Shown here piece by piece: positions 18,028-27,117 of a stretch of 55,554 bases of DNA; within the stretch, counting starts at the first letter, position 1; every line of letters begins with the position of its first letter. Both the position numbers and the translations under genes were made by a program. The notes under the pieces were generated by a model that worked only from the letters and a program-made list of their open reading frames with translations, was not told the DNA's origin and made no database searches. Source of the stretch: an uncultured Clostridia bacterium (GTDB lineage Bacteria; Bacillota; Clostridia; TANB77; CAG-508); the NCBI GenBank assembly GCA_947599825.1, contig CANQFS010000005.1:1-55554 (forward strand). The letters run 5' to 3'.

Positions 18028-18186
18028 ATAATCCAGTTTCATACTTTTCATTTGTTCAATAAATTGATAAACTTCATTCCAATTTTTTACTTTTATAATA
18101 TTTTTTCCATTACACTGCTTATTATAGTTTTCTTCAAATACGATAACTGGTATCATTTCTGCAATTGGTATAATTATGCATTGCAC
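18019..18186 (-). CDS. Small ORF between the T-box and pheS
   Basis: A 55-residue reading frame starting at GTG 18186 with GGAGG about 12 bases upstream. It begins immediately after the T-box terminator hairpin. The product starts VQCIIIPIAEMIPVIVFEE and ends KMKSMKL-type Lys-rich residues. Codon use is like the neighbouring genes. It would be the first gene of the pheST operon. I do not recognise it; it may be a short regulatory or hypothetical protein. Confidence 0.5.
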   Translation of the reverse strand: MQCIIIPIAEMIPVIVFEENYNKQCNGKNIIKVKNWNEVYQFIEQMKSMKLDYER

Positions 18187-18204
18187 AATATTATATTTCC
18201 TCCA

Positions 18205-18445
18205 ATCATCAAAAAAGCAATTCTATCCTATTTTATAGGACGAACTGCCTTTATTTTCGTGGTACCACCTAATTTTACTAATACCTTTTTGTATTAGCCT
18301 CATTTCTCTTTAACGCAGAGGATACGCTATTTTCTACTTTTAATTATTTTTATAATTTCAAAAATAGTTCTCAAAAGTGAAATTTCAGTAACGAATATAG
18401 GATTGGCTTTCAGCACATTTTGCCTTTCTCTCTTTTACTATATTG
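18205..18445 (-). promoter_or_regulatory. T-box leader (phenylalanine) of pheST
   Basis: The T-box core TAGGTGGTACCACG is at 18258-18271 on the minus strand, followed by a terminator hairpin at 18209-18253 with a T-run. Upstream, a stem I-like AGAGAGAAAGGC and a GAAATTTCAC specifier context place TTC (Phe codon) at 18379-18381. Uncharged tRNA-Phe would stabilise the antiterminator and allow pheS/pheT transcription. Confidence 0.88.
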
Positions 18446-18540
18446 CTTCCTTACTTACTTTGCTTTTTCATTGAATTTTAAGTTTTGTTTTTTATTGAAT
18501 TTTACGTTTTACTTTTTTATTATATTATAATAATATTATT

Positions 18541-18615
18541 TGGTGACCCCTACGGGAATCGAACCCATGATTCAGCCTTGAGAGGGCTGCGTCTTAACCG
18601 CTTGACCAAGGGGCC
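18541..18615 (-). tRNA. tRNA-Glu (CTC)
   Basis: 75 bases including encoded CCA. The acceptor stem GGCCCCT pairs with AGGGGTC. The anticodon loop CTCTCAA gives CTC, and the T-loop GGTTCGATTCC is present. It lies upstream of the T-box leader on the same strand. Confidence 0.95.
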
Positions 18616-18787
18616 TTATTATTTTTTATACTTTCTTATAATAGCACGTTTTTTTATTTCTGTCAATTGCCCTTGCTCTACTTTTTATGATTTATTACTA
18701 TTTTATTTTTATATTATTTTATTACTCTTTTCATAATATTTTTTATTTTAAGATAATAGTCGCTTTCATAATCTATATTGAAAATAA

Positions 18788-18850
18788 TAAAGTGATTTTA
18801 ATCTTATTTTTAATTTTCTAAAATTAAAATTTCAAACTAAATCACTTTAT
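18788..18850 (-). terminator. Long hairpin after the 215-residue gene
   Basis: TAAAGTGATTT arms with an AT-rich inner stem. The region 18616-18787 holds nothing else recognised. Confidence 0.6.
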
Positions 18851-18876
18851 TTACACTATAAAAAATATTGCTACTT

Positions 18877-19524
18877 CTATTTTTCCATATCTTCAATTTC
18901 TTGTTGTAATCTTTCTATTTCAGCTTTTCTTCTATCTATACCTTCTTGTTTTATTTGCTCTTGTTTTGCTCTATTTTTTTCTCGTTTTTGTTTCATTTCT
19001 AGCGATTCGTGAATCATTTTTCCTACCACTGGGTCAAATACCTTTTTATATCCGTTATCTTTTGTTTTGACTCCTCCTACATAGTTTCCACAAGGTTGTT
19101 CAGAATTTTCTTGTAATCCTCTTTCTAAATATTCATTTACTCTTTTTTCGTTTAATAGGGCCTTCATAACATAATCACAATAGTTACTATCTCTTTGTAG
19201 CAAATTGGTATCTATATCCATTAAAATTTTTTTATATTGTACTTTACGACCAAATTCTTGACCATCATTATTTAATATTACTGCATCATTTTCTGAATAG
19301 TATGAAATAAGAGCTTCTGTTAATATTGTATTATTGACTTGTACTTGTCTATTTAAAATTAATCTTGTTGTATCGTAGAATTGTTTAAAATCTGCTCTTG
19401 CATCATAAAAATCTAGTTGAAGCTTGCCATCTGCTGTTATACTAGAAGATAACTGATAAGGTAATGTTTGTTTTTCTTGTATATTTTCATTTTTTTCTTT
19501 TTTAAATTTATTAAATAATCCCAT
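18877..19524 (-). CDS. Hypothetical protein with C-terminal coiled coil
   Basis: A 215-residue soluble protein that starts MGLFNKFKKEKNE and ends in a charged coiled coil (about residues 175-215). The middle domain (DFYDARADFKQFYDTTRLIL) is not recognised. AAGGGGGT precedes the ATG. It stands alone between tRNA-Glu and mrnC. Confidence 0.65.
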   Translation of the reverse strand: MGLFNKFKKEKNENIQEKQTLPYQLSSSITADGKLQLDFYDARADFKQFYDTTRLILNRQVQVNNTILTEALISYYSENDAVILNNDGQEFGRKVQYKKILMDIDTNLLQRDSNYCDYVMKALLNEKRVNEYLERGLQENSEQPCGNYVGGVKTKDNGYKKVFDPVVGKMIHESLEMKQKREKNRAKQEQIKQEGIDRRKAEIERLQQEIEDMEK

Positions 19525-19609
19525 AAAATTACCCCCTTATATTACAATTATACTACATTTACCTTATATTTGCAAATTTTTTAAAATTTGATACACTATC
19601 TTAAAATTT

Positions 19610-20005
19610 TCAAATTACTTTTTTTAAAACTTCTTTTAGTCTTGTGTCTTGCTTAGTTAAATATAGATAACCTATTAAGGCTTCAAATGCAGTAGCATAC
19701 ATATAGTCTGTTGCATCTGCATTTTTTGGCAAGTGATGGTTTTGCGCATTTCTTCCTCTTCTTACAATGTCTTTTTCTTCGTCTGTTAGTTCGTCATAAA
19801 TTTTTGCTAATGTTTCTGCTTGTGCCTTTGCCTTTACATATTTTATTGCTTCTATATGTAATTTGTGTGGATTTAATTTTGTTGTGTTTACGAGTTGCAT
19901 ACGAATGAATAGTTCATATACACAATCTCCTATATACGCCCAAACTAATGGTGGCATAAGTTTTACTTCTTCTATTTTCTTTTTTCTTTCTATTATTTCT
20001 TCCAC
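19610..20005 (-). CDS. mrnC: Mini-ribonuclease III
   Basis: A 131-residue RNase III-like enzyme lacking the dsRNA-binding domain; it matures 23S rRNA in Firmicutes. The catalytic core is visible: WAYIGDCVYELFIR (acidic residues of the signature) and ATAFEALIGYLYL, with RRGRNAQ between. The start is a GTG at 20005 with AGAAAGG upstream. It follows rbgA by 32 bases, so the pair probably forms a ribosome-biogenesis operon. Confidence 0.93.
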   Translation of the reverse strand: MEEIIERKKKIEEVKLMPPLVWAYIGDCVYELFIRMQLVNTTKLNPHKLHIEAIKYVKAKAQAETLAKIYDELTDEEKDIVRRGRNAQNHHLPKNADATDYMYATAFEALIGYLYLTKQDTRLKEVLKKVI

Positions 20006-20037
20006 TTTGCTTTTTACCTTTCTTATTTCTAAGTATT

Positions 20038-20920
20038 TTATGGTTTTTCTAATGTAATTCTTCCTAATTTTCCGCTTCGGAATTCTTCTAGCAATAAGCT
20101 TGCTACCTTTTCTTCGTCTACTTGTCCACCTGTAACAAGGGCACCTCTTTTTCTTCCAATTATATTAAATATTTCTAAAATATTCTCGTTTTCTGGTTGA
20201 TTTGTATTATTTAATATGTTTTCTATTTCTTCTTCATCTAAATTATATCTATCTATTATATTTTTTCTTTTATTTTCTAATAAATATTTTAATAGATAAT
20301 ACGCAACTTCTACTTTTTCTAAATTGTCGTCTTTTATTGTTCCTACAAAAGCTAAGTGAAGTGCTATTTCTTGTGGCTCTAATTTTGGCCATAACATACC
20401 TGGAGTGTCTAGCAATTCAATATTTTCTTTTATTTTTACCCATTGTTTTTGTTTAGTAACTCCTGGCTTATTTCCTACCATTGCTACTGTTTTTTTTGTA
20501 ATTCTATTTATAAAAGAAGATTTGCCTACATTTGGAATTCCTACTACCATAACGCGAATGGCTTTTCCTACACGACCTTTTTCTGCCATTGCTTGTTTTT
20601 CTTCTTGTGCTATTTTTTGTACTTCTTGCAACACTTTTGATATTTCATTTGAATTATTTAAGTTTGTTGAAATTGCAGGTATATCTTGTTTTTTGTAAAA
20701 TTCTAGCCATTTCTTGCTTATTGCTTCTTCTGCTAAATCGCTTTTATTTAATAAAATAATTCTTTTCTTGTTTTTAAATAATTCTTGCAAATCTTTATTT
20801 TGACTTGCTCTTGGAATTCTAGCATCTAATATTTCGATTACAACGTCAATTAGCTTTAAGTCTTCTATAATTTGTTTCTTTGTTTTTGCCATATGACCGG
20901 GGATACCAGTTAATCGACAT
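20038..20920 (-). CDS. rbgA: Ribosome biogenesis GTPase RbgA with +1 shift at CGG
   Basis: Circularly permuted GTPase (YlqF) needed for late 50S assembly; about 293 residues after the shift. Motifs in permuted order: LNKSD (G4), VGIPNVGKSSFINR (G1), DTPGMLWPK (G3). The family N-terminus is M-x-I-x-W-[YF]-P-G-H-M-A-K. Here the ATG at 20920, with AGGAAG upstream, gives MSINWYP, then an in-frame CGG at codon 8. Skipping its C restores GHMAKTKKQ. An ATG at 20892 could start a shorter product lacking nine conserved residues, but it has no ribosome site. Essential in B. subtilis, so loss is unlikely. Confidence 0.93.
20897..20899 (-). other. In-frame CGG +1 frameshift site (rbgA)
   Basis: Codon 8: CCC CGG TCA in frame zero. 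With the C skipped: CCC GGT CAT ATG GCA (P-G-H-M-A). Confidence 0.85.
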
Positions 20921-20994
20921 TTTAGAAAATTCTTCCTGATTATTTCTATTACTGTCTTTTTTAGTCATTTTATCACTTCCTAACTGAATTAACT

Positions 20995-21195
20995 TTATTT
21001 CATTTTTTCTAATTCACTTAATGCTTTTGATTTTTTTATAGTTTCAATTGATATTTTAATTAAATTATTATTCACATTTTCTAAAATGTTTAGATTTGAA
21101 CATTTTTCTAAATCCGTCGAATTCGACGGATTTAAAATTTGAATTATATTTGCTTTTGCTATGTCAGAAATACAAATATAATCTTTTTCATTCAT
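20995..21195 (-). CDS. Hypothetical protein, 66 residues
   Basis: Starts one base after the stop of the upstream DUF262 gene, so it is probably the last gene of that operon. The N-terminus MNEKDYICISDIAKAN recalls the start of KilA-N-like domains, but the rest does not match. A weak purine-rich site precedes the ATG. It contains a short palindrome (TCCGTCGAATTCGACGGA). Confidence 0.45.
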   Translation of the reverse strand: MNEKDYICISDIAKANIIQILNPSNSTDLEKCSNLNILENVNNNLIKISIETIKKSKALSELEKMK

Positions 21196-21196
21196 A

Positions 21197-23380
21197 TTAG
21201 TTAAAGTTTTCTCTTACATATTCTAAAGCATCGTCAACTGTTACTACCTCTGAACCATTACTAGTTCTCAATACATTTCCTTCTTTATCTCTAAATTTTT
21301 CATCATATTCTATATAGCAATCTTTTCCATCTATTTTATCTATATATGCAATAGAATCAGGATTATCTAGATATCCATAGCCAAATTTATAACTTGCTCT
21401 ATCTTTTAACAAATTTTTCAATACAAAACTATAAAATTCTGCATATCCTGCATTTAATTTATATTTTTTATATAAAATAATTTTCTTTTTATTATTTTCT
21501 TCTATTTCCTTATAACGATTTTCCTTCATACTCTCAAATAGCTCTGGAACCTTTATTAAATAATATCTAAATGTATCTGTTTTATCATCATAATTTTCTA
21601 TCAGTTCTTCTAAAATTTCAGTAATATTTTGCTTCTGTTTTAATGCTTCTTTTATATATTCAAAGAATTTTTGAAAAATATTAAATGATTTATTTTCTCT
21701 AAGTAAATCTCTAAAGTCAAAATATCTGTTTCCTCCTTCAAAAAAGAAGGTTTTACTAGAATTGGCCCATATTGCATAATTTCCAAAAATTAAAAGAGCT
21801 CTTTTAAATAAGTTATCTTTATTTTGGTTATATATTTCATTATAAAATCTCGTAATTAGATTCCATGTATCATTAAATTCTTCTAATTTTAAATGTTCAA
21901 TTGTATTATAGTTATCTATATCTGCTCCTATTAATTTTAATGCAAAGGCTATCTGACCTTCAAAGTAGTCATGATTTTCAGCCTCTACAATTCTTTCTTT
22001 CCATCTTGCATCTTTTTTTATTAATTTACATTTATATATTTCTTCTTTTACTTGTAAATCAGCAAAAAATTTAATATCTTTGCTATCTAATTCTTGTGCA
22101 AAATAAGTGTTACTATCCATTAATAATTTATTACTCATTGAATTTATGCTTTTACATGCATCTATAAATCTATTTTCTGCATCTATTGGAGTATTATTAA
22201 TTAGATTATTTATTATTCTATACCAACTAGAAAAACTATCTATATCCCAGTTTTCAATTGTTACGGCATATTTAGTAATTGCAAATAAGATAACTCTATC
22301 TTTTATTTCTAAATCATCATGAATCTTTAATTTATCAAAAAGTCTACTTGTAATTTCATCATATTTTTCCTTATAATTATTTTGCATATATTCTAAAAAT
22401 TGAAAAGTTTTATATATATCATCTATAGTGTCTTTTAAAAATACTTCATAATTATCATAAATAAAAAATATATTTTTGTTAATATTATCTATTAATTTTT
22501 CATCATAGTTATCTTTATTTGGTATAGCCCTATTATATATAATAGCTCTAATTAAGTTAAGAAATAATGTGTCACTGTATGTATATGGTTCTTCAATTGA
22601 ATTCCAAATCATATTAGTCCATTCGTTGTCTATTTTTTGCTTAAACTTTGGCCATTTACTAGCATCATTATTATCAATATATTTAAAGAATTCAGATTTA
22701 AATGCTTCAAAATCAGTTAATGCTTTACCTCTAGAGTTCATTTTTATGTATAAATCATTTTCTTTCCCCATATTTTCAATAAATAACGACATGAAAACAA
22801 TAGGACAATCATCACTAATTAGTTTTAATGAAAAATCTTCAATATCTCCAAAAATTTCTTCAATTTCTTTTAATACTACTAAACAAGATTTAACAGAAGG
22901 GTCTACTAACCAAGTATTTGAAAACCAATCTGCATCTAAAATAAATTCTTCAATGTTATCATATTGCTTTTCTTCAAAATATGCAGGTAGATTTTTAGTA
23001 AGCTTTTCTAGAAATCTTTTAGTTGTTATTCTGGTTTCATAGGTGAATTTTTCTTGTAATATTTTTAAATTATCAGAATATTGTTTTTCTTTTGCAAAAG
23101 CAAAAGTATGAATTAAAAATAAAGTAGTTAATCTTTGTTGTCCATCAATAGGAATAAAGCATTCTGAATCTACTTTTCCATAAATGAAGTTAAGGTCTAT
23201 TGTTTTTTGATTGTTTCTTAACGCTTCTGCTATATCTAAAAGTAAAGTTTTTCTTGTATGCTCTACTTGCTCTGTAGTTCTTCCTTGAACATAATCTCTT
23301 TGAATATTTGGTATTTTAATCATTTTATAGCTTGTATCATTCATTAATTTCCAAAACGTCGTTTTAATTCCTATTTCCAT
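21197..23380 (-). CDS. DUF262 domain protein (GmrSD-like), first of pair
   Basis: A 727-residue protein with the DUF262 signature near the N-terminus: IPNIQRDYVQGR and FIPIDGQQRLTTLFLI (the DGQQR motif of ParB/Srx-like nucleotide-processing sites), then KMNSRGKALTDFEAFK. The long C-terminal helical region ends in a small domain with ESMKENRYKEIEEN and a conserved-looking tail. No HNH motif is apparent. Its start overlaps the upstream DUF262/DUF1524 gene by 10 bases with GAGGAAG as its site, so the two are translationally coupled. Families of this kind act in type IV restriction and other defence systems. Confidence 0.85.
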   Translation of the reverse strand: MEIGIKTTFWKLMNDTSYKMIKIPNIQRDYVQGRTTEQVEHTRKTLLLDIAEALRNNQKTIDLNFIYGKVDSECFIPIDGQQRLTTLFLIHTFAFAKEKQYSDNLKILQEKFTYETRITTKRFLEKLTKNLPAYFEEKQYDNIEEFILDADWFSNTWLVDPSVKSCLVVLKEIEEIFGDIEDFSLKLISDDCPIVFMSLFIENMGKENDLYIKMNSRGKALTDFEAFKSEFFKYIDNNDASKWPKFKQKIDNEWTNMIWNSIEEPYTYSDTLFLNLIRAIIYNRAIPNKDNYDEKLIDNINKNIFFIYDNYEVFLKDTIDDIYKTFQFLEYMQNNYKEKYDEITSRLFDKLKIHDDLEIKDRVILFAITKYAVTIENWDIDSFSSWYRIINNLINNTPIDAENRFIDACKSINSMSNKLLMDSNTYFAQELDSKDIKFFADLQVKEEIYKCKLIKKDARWKERIVEAENHDYFEGQIAFALKLIGADIDNYNTIEHLKLEEFNDTWNLITRFYNEIYNQNKDNLFKRALLIFGNYAIWANSSKTFFFEGGNRYFDFRDLLRENKSFNIFQKFFEYIKEALKQKQNITEILEELIENYDDKTDTFRYYLIKVPELFESMKENRYKEIEENNKKKIILYKKYKLNAGYAEFYSFVLKNLLKDRASYKFGYGYLDNPDSIAYIDKIDGKDCYIEYDEKFRDKEGNVLRTSNGSEVVTVDDALEYVRENFN

Positions 23381-25335
23381 AGTTTTGCTTCCTCCTCTAG
23401 CGTTTCTTTTATTGCATTAAAATAATCTTCTGAATCTTCATTTGACCATTTCATATAATTTGCTACATTTTTTGAGTACATTTTTAAAAACACATTTTTT
23501 GTGCATACTGGAATAAAGACTTCTCCTTTATCTCTTTCTATAATTATTTTTCTTTTTATTGGGAATAACGCATTGTGATAAGATCTATTTGTTTGATAAT
23601 CTAATAGAGTTAAATTGCCAAGATTATTTTCGTCAAAATTTCCACAAACATCTGTCTGTTTTATGAAAAAATCAAAAAAGGCTTTTCCATCTATTTCTTT
23701 ATCTTTTTTGTTTTTTAAGTTTTCAGCAATAAATTTATCTATTTCTTCTATTTGTGCATCATATCCAATTTGTAAAAATTGATTTTTTAAATCTTCTAAT
23801 AGGCTAATCATTTTTTCTTTATTTTTTAGCTTTCGCACTTCTTGTTCTGTTGCTCTTGCATGAATATGTTCTATGTCCCATGAATTTGTTTTATATTGTT
23901 TAAAAGAAAATTTACTCTCTGTTTTGCTTTGAATCATAGTAAACACATTAAAAAATAGTAAAACATTTTTTATTTTCTTTCTATCTCTTGTATAATCTAG
24001 CTCATCTAAGTTTACTTTTTCAAACACTTTTTTTACATCTTTTAGTATTGTTTCTTTTATTTCTGATTTCTTTAGTCCTTTTATCTCAGATGTTAAATCT
24101 TCTATATATTTACCATTTTCCGCAGTTGCAATTAAAAAACCAATATAATGATAAAGTTCGTTATCATTATACCAAGTTTTTAATGTATCATGAATTTGCA
24201 CTATTTCTTCCCATAATTCTTTTTGTTTTTTAAAAAAGTCTTTGCCATCATTTTTACTTAAATAGGAATTAATAGCTAAAAATGAAAATAAATTATCTCT
24301 TTCTAAAATATTTTCATCTATTAGATTTTCTTTCTTTAATTGTTTTGCTCTAAGCTCCAATAAAAAGTCAATTTGTGATCTTGTTCCTTTTTTCTCATTT
24401 GAAATGAAATACCAAAAATCATCGTCATTTAAAGATTGTTCTATTTTATCCCATTCAAATGCTATTTGTTCTATATATTTTTTAACTTCTTCATATTTTT
24501 CTTTATCTATTACTTCATCATATGTAATGCTGTTTGTGTTAAATAATTGTGCTTTCAATGATTCTGCATTTGTTACTGCTATTTTTTCATTATTTATTTT
24601 TCCAAAATCTAAAGCTATTTGCCCTATATAATTTTTAACTTCTTCATATTTTTCTTTATCTATTATTTCATTAAATGTAATACTGTTTGTGTTAAGTAAT
24701 TGCGCTTTAAATAATTCTGCGTTCGTTAGTGCTATTTTTCCATTATTTATTTTTCGAAATATATCTTCTGAATCTGTTTCATTTGGCACTTCATACCAAA
24801 TGAATTGCACACATTTTTCTATTTTTTGTTTTATATCTGCTTTTTTATTATTTTCATCTATTCCAAAGCTTGAAAACCAGTTTTCAATTGTTTTCTTAGC
24901 TTCACCTAAATAATATTTATCAACATTTCTTTCTGTTTCATAATAAATACTATAATCTGGATTACTATATGTTGAATTACAACAATTTAAGATAAGCCAA
25001 ATTGTAGTTAATCTTTGTTGTCCATCTATTAGTTCCCAATTTTGAGAATTTTCATTTATTATTTCATTATTATAATTTATATTTAGTATTTTACTTAAGC
25101 TTCTTGAACTTTCTATTTCTTCTATAGGCTTTACTATTAATGGTTGCAAGCAATATTTAAGTTTGTGATTTTCGTCATCAAAATTATTTATATCATTTAA
25201 AAGGTCTTGAACTTGTTTTGACTCCCATCTATACCCTCTTTGATAGTCTTTTATATAAAATTTGTTTTCTAATAGACAACTTGCATTATTTCCTTCATCT
25301 TCTGGTAATATAGTTTTTGTTAATAACTTAGACAT
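23371..25335 (-). CDS. DUF262-DUF1524 protein with internal duplication
   Basis: A 654-residue protein. The N-terminal DUF262 domain has KDYQRGYRWESKQVQDLL and WELIDGQQRLTTIWLIL; the C-terminal DUF1524 HNH-like nuclease domain has WDIEHIHARATEQE and NLGNLTLLDYQTN. The segment containing IALTNAELFKAQLLNTNSI is duplicated in tandem, with a 153-base offset (51 codons), both copies in frame. A good GGAG site precedes the ATG. First of a probable two- or three-gene defence operon. Confidence 0.86.
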   Translation of the reverse strand: MSKLLTKTILPEDEGNNASCLLENKFYIKDYQRGYRWESKQVQDLLNDINNFDDENHKLKYCLQPLIVKPIEEIESSRSLSKILNINYNNEIINENSQNWELIDGQQRLTTIWLILNCCNSTYSNPDYSIYYETERNVDKYYLGEAKKTIENWFSSFGIDENNKKADIKQKIEKCVQFIWYEVPNETDSEDIFRKINNGKIALTNAELFKAQLLNTNSITFNEIIDKEKYEEVKNYIGQIALDFGKINNEKIAVTNAESLKAQLFNTNSITYDEVIDKEKYEEVKKYIEQIAFEWDKIEQSLNDDDFWYFISNEKKGTRSQIDFLLELRAKQLKKENLIDENILERDNLFSFLAINSYLSKNDGKDFFKKQKELWEEIVQIHDTLKTWYNDNELYHYIGFLIATAENGKYIEDLTSEIKGLKKSEIKETILKDVKKVFEKVNLDELDYTRDRKKIKNVLLFFNVFTMIQSKTESKFSFKQYKTNSWDIEHIHARATEQEVRKLKNKEKMISLLEDLKNQFLQIGYDAQIEEIDKFIAENLKNKKDKEIDGKAFFDFFIKQTDVCGNFDENNLGNLTLLDYQTNRSYHNALFPIKRKIIIERDKGEVFIPVCTKNVFLKMYSKNVANYMKWSNEDSEDYFNAIKETLEEEAKLWK

Positions 25336-25350
25336 ATTTTTTCTCCTTTT

Positions 25351-25827
25351 TTATAATGTTCTATAATTATTTTTATCAGCTCTCTCATCTAATTTTCTGT
25401 CATAGTCTTTGTTTTTATAAAACCAATCTGTTTCTTTATCTATTGGATTTTTCATTCTTGCTCTATCAAATAAAATATCAAATACAACTACTACACCTAA
25501 AGTAATAGCAATTAAGTCAATTAGCATTTGTAGATATGTATTTACTCCTAATGTTTCTTGATTTATTATTGCCATTACGTTTGAAAGCAAGTTTGGGCCA
25601 AAATACCAGCCATATACTCCTAAATATATTATTCCTGCCAATATTTTTCTTTTAAAAATGAATGGTATTAATGCTAGTACAACAAATAATAGAATAATTT
25701 CTGTTGTAATATTTGTTGGCTTAAAAATAAATTCTGCGTCCATTTGCCCCATAACAGCAACTAATACTCTAAACCCCCAAAACATAATAATAAAAAATGT
25801 GATTAACCAACTACTTAAATTTTTCAT
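25351..25827 (-). CDS. Four-helix membrane protein, unknown
   Basis: About 158 residues with four hydrophobic segments and a charged C-terminal tail (ETDWFYKNKDYDRKL). The ATG at 25827 is preferred because AAGGAAAGAG precedes it; an ATG 16 codons upstream lacks a site. It ends 15 bases before the DUF262-DUF1524 start, so it may be the first gene of that module. Family not recognised. Confidence 0.65.
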   Translation of the reverse strand: MKNLSSWLITFFIIMFWGFRVLVAVMGQMDAEFIFKPTNITTEIILLFVVLALIPFIFKRKILAGIIYLGVYGWYFGPNLLSNVMAIINQETLGVNTYLQMLIDLIAITLGVVVVFDILFDRARMKNPIDKETDWFYKNKDYDRKLDERADKNNYRTL

Positions 25828-25885
25828 ATTTTCTCTTTCCTTTCGTTCATTATAATATTTATTTGTATCATACATAGTAGCTTAC

Positions 25886-25929
25886 AAAACAAATGGGGTT
25901 GGAATAGTTCCAACCCCCGCCTTTTGTTT
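25886..25929 (-). terminator. Terminator after the DUF1292 gene
   Basis: GGGGTTGGAA/TTCCAACCCC hairpin flanked by A-rich and T-rich arms. It overlaps the stop of the DUF1292 gene. Confidence 0.8.
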
Positions 25930-26229
25930 TTATTCTTCTTCATCATCAATAAAGTTAAACTCATCTTTAAATTTTTCTTTGAATATTTCAAATACTTTAT
26001 TTAAAATTTCATCGTCATCAACACTAACATAAGATTCTTCATCTTCTGATTCTGTGTCTTCTACTTTTAGAATAACAACTTCTCCTGCTTCTTCTTCATC
26101 TTCCTCTTCTACTGGAAGTAATACAACATATTCTTCTCCATCTAGTTCAATTAAATCTAAGAATTCGAATGGAACTTCTTCTCCATTTTCATCGTTTAAT
26201 ACAAGTATATTGTCATCTTCTTCATTCAT
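25930..26229 (-). CDS. DUF1292 protein (YrzB family)
   Basis: A 99-residue very acidic protein with the DUF1292 core: LVLNDENGEEVPFEFLDLIE, then EEYVVLLPVE and VVILKVE. Function unknown. The order ireB-ruvX-DUF1292 is the classic Firmicutes arrangement downstream of alaS. GAAAGGAG precedes the ATG. Confidence 0.9.
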   Translation of the reverse strand: MNEEDDNILVLNDENGEEVPFEFLDLIELDGEEYVVLLPVEEEDEEEAGEVVILKVEDTESEDEESYVSVDDDEILNKVFEIFKEKFKDEFNFIDDEEE

Positions 26230-26348
26230 TTTTATTTTCTCCTTTCAAATTTATATATTATATTGTATTTCTACAATTTTAATATTCTTTTCGTTTAGTA
26301 TTTGTTATTTTTGTTTATCATATACTATTTTCTTTTTTTATGCAATAT

Positions 26349-26777
26349 TTATTCTTGCTTATTTTCTATTTTTTTCATATAAGTTTCTAATATATATACA
26401 GCAGATATTGTATCTACTATGTTTTTCTTTTTTTTGTTGTCTATATTTAAGAAATTCATTGTTTTATGTGCTTCTACTGTAGTAAGCCTTTCGTCAATTG
26501 TTTCTATTTTGATTTTTGGAAATCTACATTTTAGCTTATGAATAAATTTTTCTGTTAATTCTACTCTTTCTGCTTTTGAACCATTCATATTTATAGGCAT
26601 TCCAACTACAAATGTATCTATTTCATATTCATTTAAAAATTCTTCTAGTCTTTTTAAGATTATTTTATCATTTCCTTGATGGTGAATTGTTTCTATTCCT
26701 TGGGCAGTAATGTTTAGGGCATCTGTCATAGCAATTCCTACTCTTGCATCTCCATAATCAATTCCTAATTTTCTCAT
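26349..26777 (-). CDS. ruvX: Holliday junction resolvase-like / pre-16S rRNA nuclease YqgF
   Basis: A 142-residue RNase H-fold nuclease implicated in 16S rRNA 5' end maturation. Visible motifs: LGIDYGDARVGIAMTD at the start (catalytic Asp), VVGMPINMNGS, and ETIDERLTTVEA (catalytic Glu/Asp). Middle gene of the conserved ireB-ruvX-DUF1292 group. Confidence 0.93.
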   Translation of the reverse strand: MRKLGIDYGDARVGIAMTDALNITAQGIETIHHQGNDKIILKRLEEFLNEYEIDTFVVGMPINMNGSKAERVELTEKFIHKLKCRFPKIKIETIDERLTTVEAHKTMNFLNIDNKKKKNIVDTISAVYILETYMKKIENKQE

Positions 26778-26835
26778 TTTTTATTCCATTTCTTTCTTGC
26801 TTAGCACAATGAACTTATAGTATTAGCAATAATTT

Positions 26836-27090
26836 TTAGTCTTCCATTCCTATATAATTTTTCACCATTTTTTCTAATAGCTCGTCTCTTTCAATTTGAC
26901 GAATTAGATTTCTAGCACCTTTGTGGCTTGTAATATAAGTTGGATCTCCTGATAAAATATAACCTACTATTTGATTTATTGGGTTATATCCTTTTTCTGT
27001 TAAGGCTTCATATACTTCTTTTAATATTTCTTTTGTCTGCGCCTTTTCTTGTTTTGGTTTTTGAAAAAACATGGTTTCGTCATTAGTCAT
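26836..27090 (-). CDS. ireB: IreB family regulatory phosphoprotein
   Basis: An 84-residue DUF965/IreB protein: [20 protein letters not shown] and [16 protein letters not shown] are diagnostic. In Enterococcus it is a substrate of the Ser/Thr kinase IreK and affects cell-envelope antibiotic tolerance. AAGGAGGT precedes the ATG. Located 28 bases after a GGDEF-like gene. Confidence 0.93.
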   Translation of the reverse strand: MTNDETMFFQKPKQEKAQTKEILKEVYEALTEKGYNPINQIVGYILSGDPTYITSHKGARNLIRQIERDELLEKMVKNYIGMED

Positions 27091-27117
27091 TTCTGTGATA
27101 CCTCCTTTTTGGATAAC

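Noticed and set aside
20038..20892. rbgA starting at ATG 20892
   Set aside because: This would lose the invariant WYPGH segment, and there is no ribosome site before it, whereas ATG 20920 has one.
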